A DNA stretch of 64,000 bases from positions 573,438 through 637,437 of the forward strand of contig CAUYUJ010017782.1 in the NCBI GenBank assembly GCA_963575745.1, written 5' to 3'. The position numbers and the translations under genes are program-made. The first letter of the stretch is position 1; the number at the start of each line of letters is the position of its first letter. The notes below the pieces were generated by a model that searched no databases, was not told the origin of the DNA, and saw only the letters and a program-made list of their open reading frames with translations. Source of the DNA: Prorocentrum cordatum (taxonomy: Eukaryota; Sar; Dinophyceae; Prorocentrales; Prorocentraceae). This document shows positions 63,735 to 64,000 of the stretch, piece after piece.

Positions 63735-63775
63735 AGGACAAGGAGGAGGAGGAGGAGGAGGAGGAGGAGGAGGAG
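63735..63775 (+). repeat. (GAG)n microsatellite
   Basis: Short GGAGGA run directly before end motif E1. Confidence 0.9.
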
Positions 63776-63790
63776 CCTCTCTCTCCATTT

Positions 63791-63853
63791 TTGTTTCCCA
63801 ACCATCCTGTGGCGTTGGGTCCTCGTTTTGAAGAGACGGTGCCCCGCGTTCCT
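63791..63853 (-). repeat. Satellite-array end motif E1, copy e
   Basis: CATCCTGTGGCGTTGGGTCC, TCGTTTTGAAGAGACGGTGC and CCCGCGTTCC. Followed by (CTC)n and (CAT)n as at 31.57 kb, but the window ends before any satellite. Confidence 0.9.
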
Positions 63854-63888
63854 CCTCCTCCTCCTCCTCCCACCCCTCTGCCCATCAC

Positions 63889-63932
<44 letters not shown>

Positions 63933-64000
63933 ACATCATCATCAGCATCATCATCGTCATCGTCATCGTCATCGTCATCATCATCATCATCATCATCATC
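63854..64000 (+). repeat. (CTC)n then (CAT)n tract to the window end
   Basis: CCTCCTCCTC (63,850-63,878) and an ATC/CAT run with GTC steps that continues past base 64,000. Confidence 0.95.

Overview
The window looks like nuclear DNA of a dinoflagellate with a large, repeat-swollen genome. It is GC-rich. Short coding islands are separated by kilobases of simple repeats, satellites and small palindromic elements. The inferred introns use GC and probably GA donors as well as GT, and several carry short direct repeats across both splice sites, a pattern reported for dinoflagellate introner-type introns. The exact species cannot be read from the sequence. There is no sign of bacterial gene organisation, and I found no rRNA, tRNA or CRISPR array. 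Two runs of exactly 100 N (9647-9746 and 26401-26500) are assembly gaps.

Three protein-coding genes can be supported. (1) A NADPH oxidase (NOX/ferric reductase superfamily) on the + strand runs from about 2.1 kb to 41.6 kb. Seven exon pieces total about 1.8 kb of coding sequence: the haem-binding membrane domain (2115-2986), the FAD motif (4391-4469), the central FAD/NADPH linker (19532-19657), the NADPH-binding loop (28321-28461), a 45-bp exon (29274-29318), 40912-41040, and the C-terminal exon (41237-41623). The inferred introns are about 1.4, 15, 8.7, 0.8, 11.6 and 0.2 kb. The N-terminus, with the start codon and any EF-hands, was not found and probably lies upstream of the window. (2) A CAP/SCP (PR-1 type) protein on the + strand is seen in three exons at 58118-58197, 60613-60675 and 62220-62465; its 5' part was not found. 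(3) A small unrecognised basic protein on the - strand (36684-35940, two exons) lies inside the fifth NOX intron between two TA-rich tracts. Weaker coding-like stretches lie at 10.7-10.9 kb (-), 50.9-52.5 kb (+) and 59.8-60.0 kb (-).

The rest is repeat landscape. Satellite A (unit about 77 or 92-96 bp) forms arrays at 6.5-7.7, 31.9-33.7, 42.9-44.4, 46.4-47.5 and 48.0-48.1 kb. Three of these sit between the same two unrelated end sequences, so they look like parts of one composite element. A fifth copy of one end sequence at 63.8 kb predicts another array just past the window. Satellite B (a GGAAGG/CCTTCC palindromic repeat) lies at 30.3-31.6, 33.8-34.3 and 39.7-40.5 kb. A CTTGG-rich minisatellite with a conserved island of about 90 bp lies at 1.1, 34.4, 37.4, 44.9-46.4, 48.1-49.0 and 49.3 kb. 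At least six families of small inverted-repeat (MITE-like or fold-back) elements are present, several in more than one copy. Two copies of a composite element bounded by (CAA)n lie at 21.7 and 25.2 kb.

The two recognised genes act in different processes (electron transfer to oxygen; an often-secreted CAP-domain protein), and nothing shows that they work together. No promoter, poly(A) signal or spliced-leader acceptor could be assigned with confidence.
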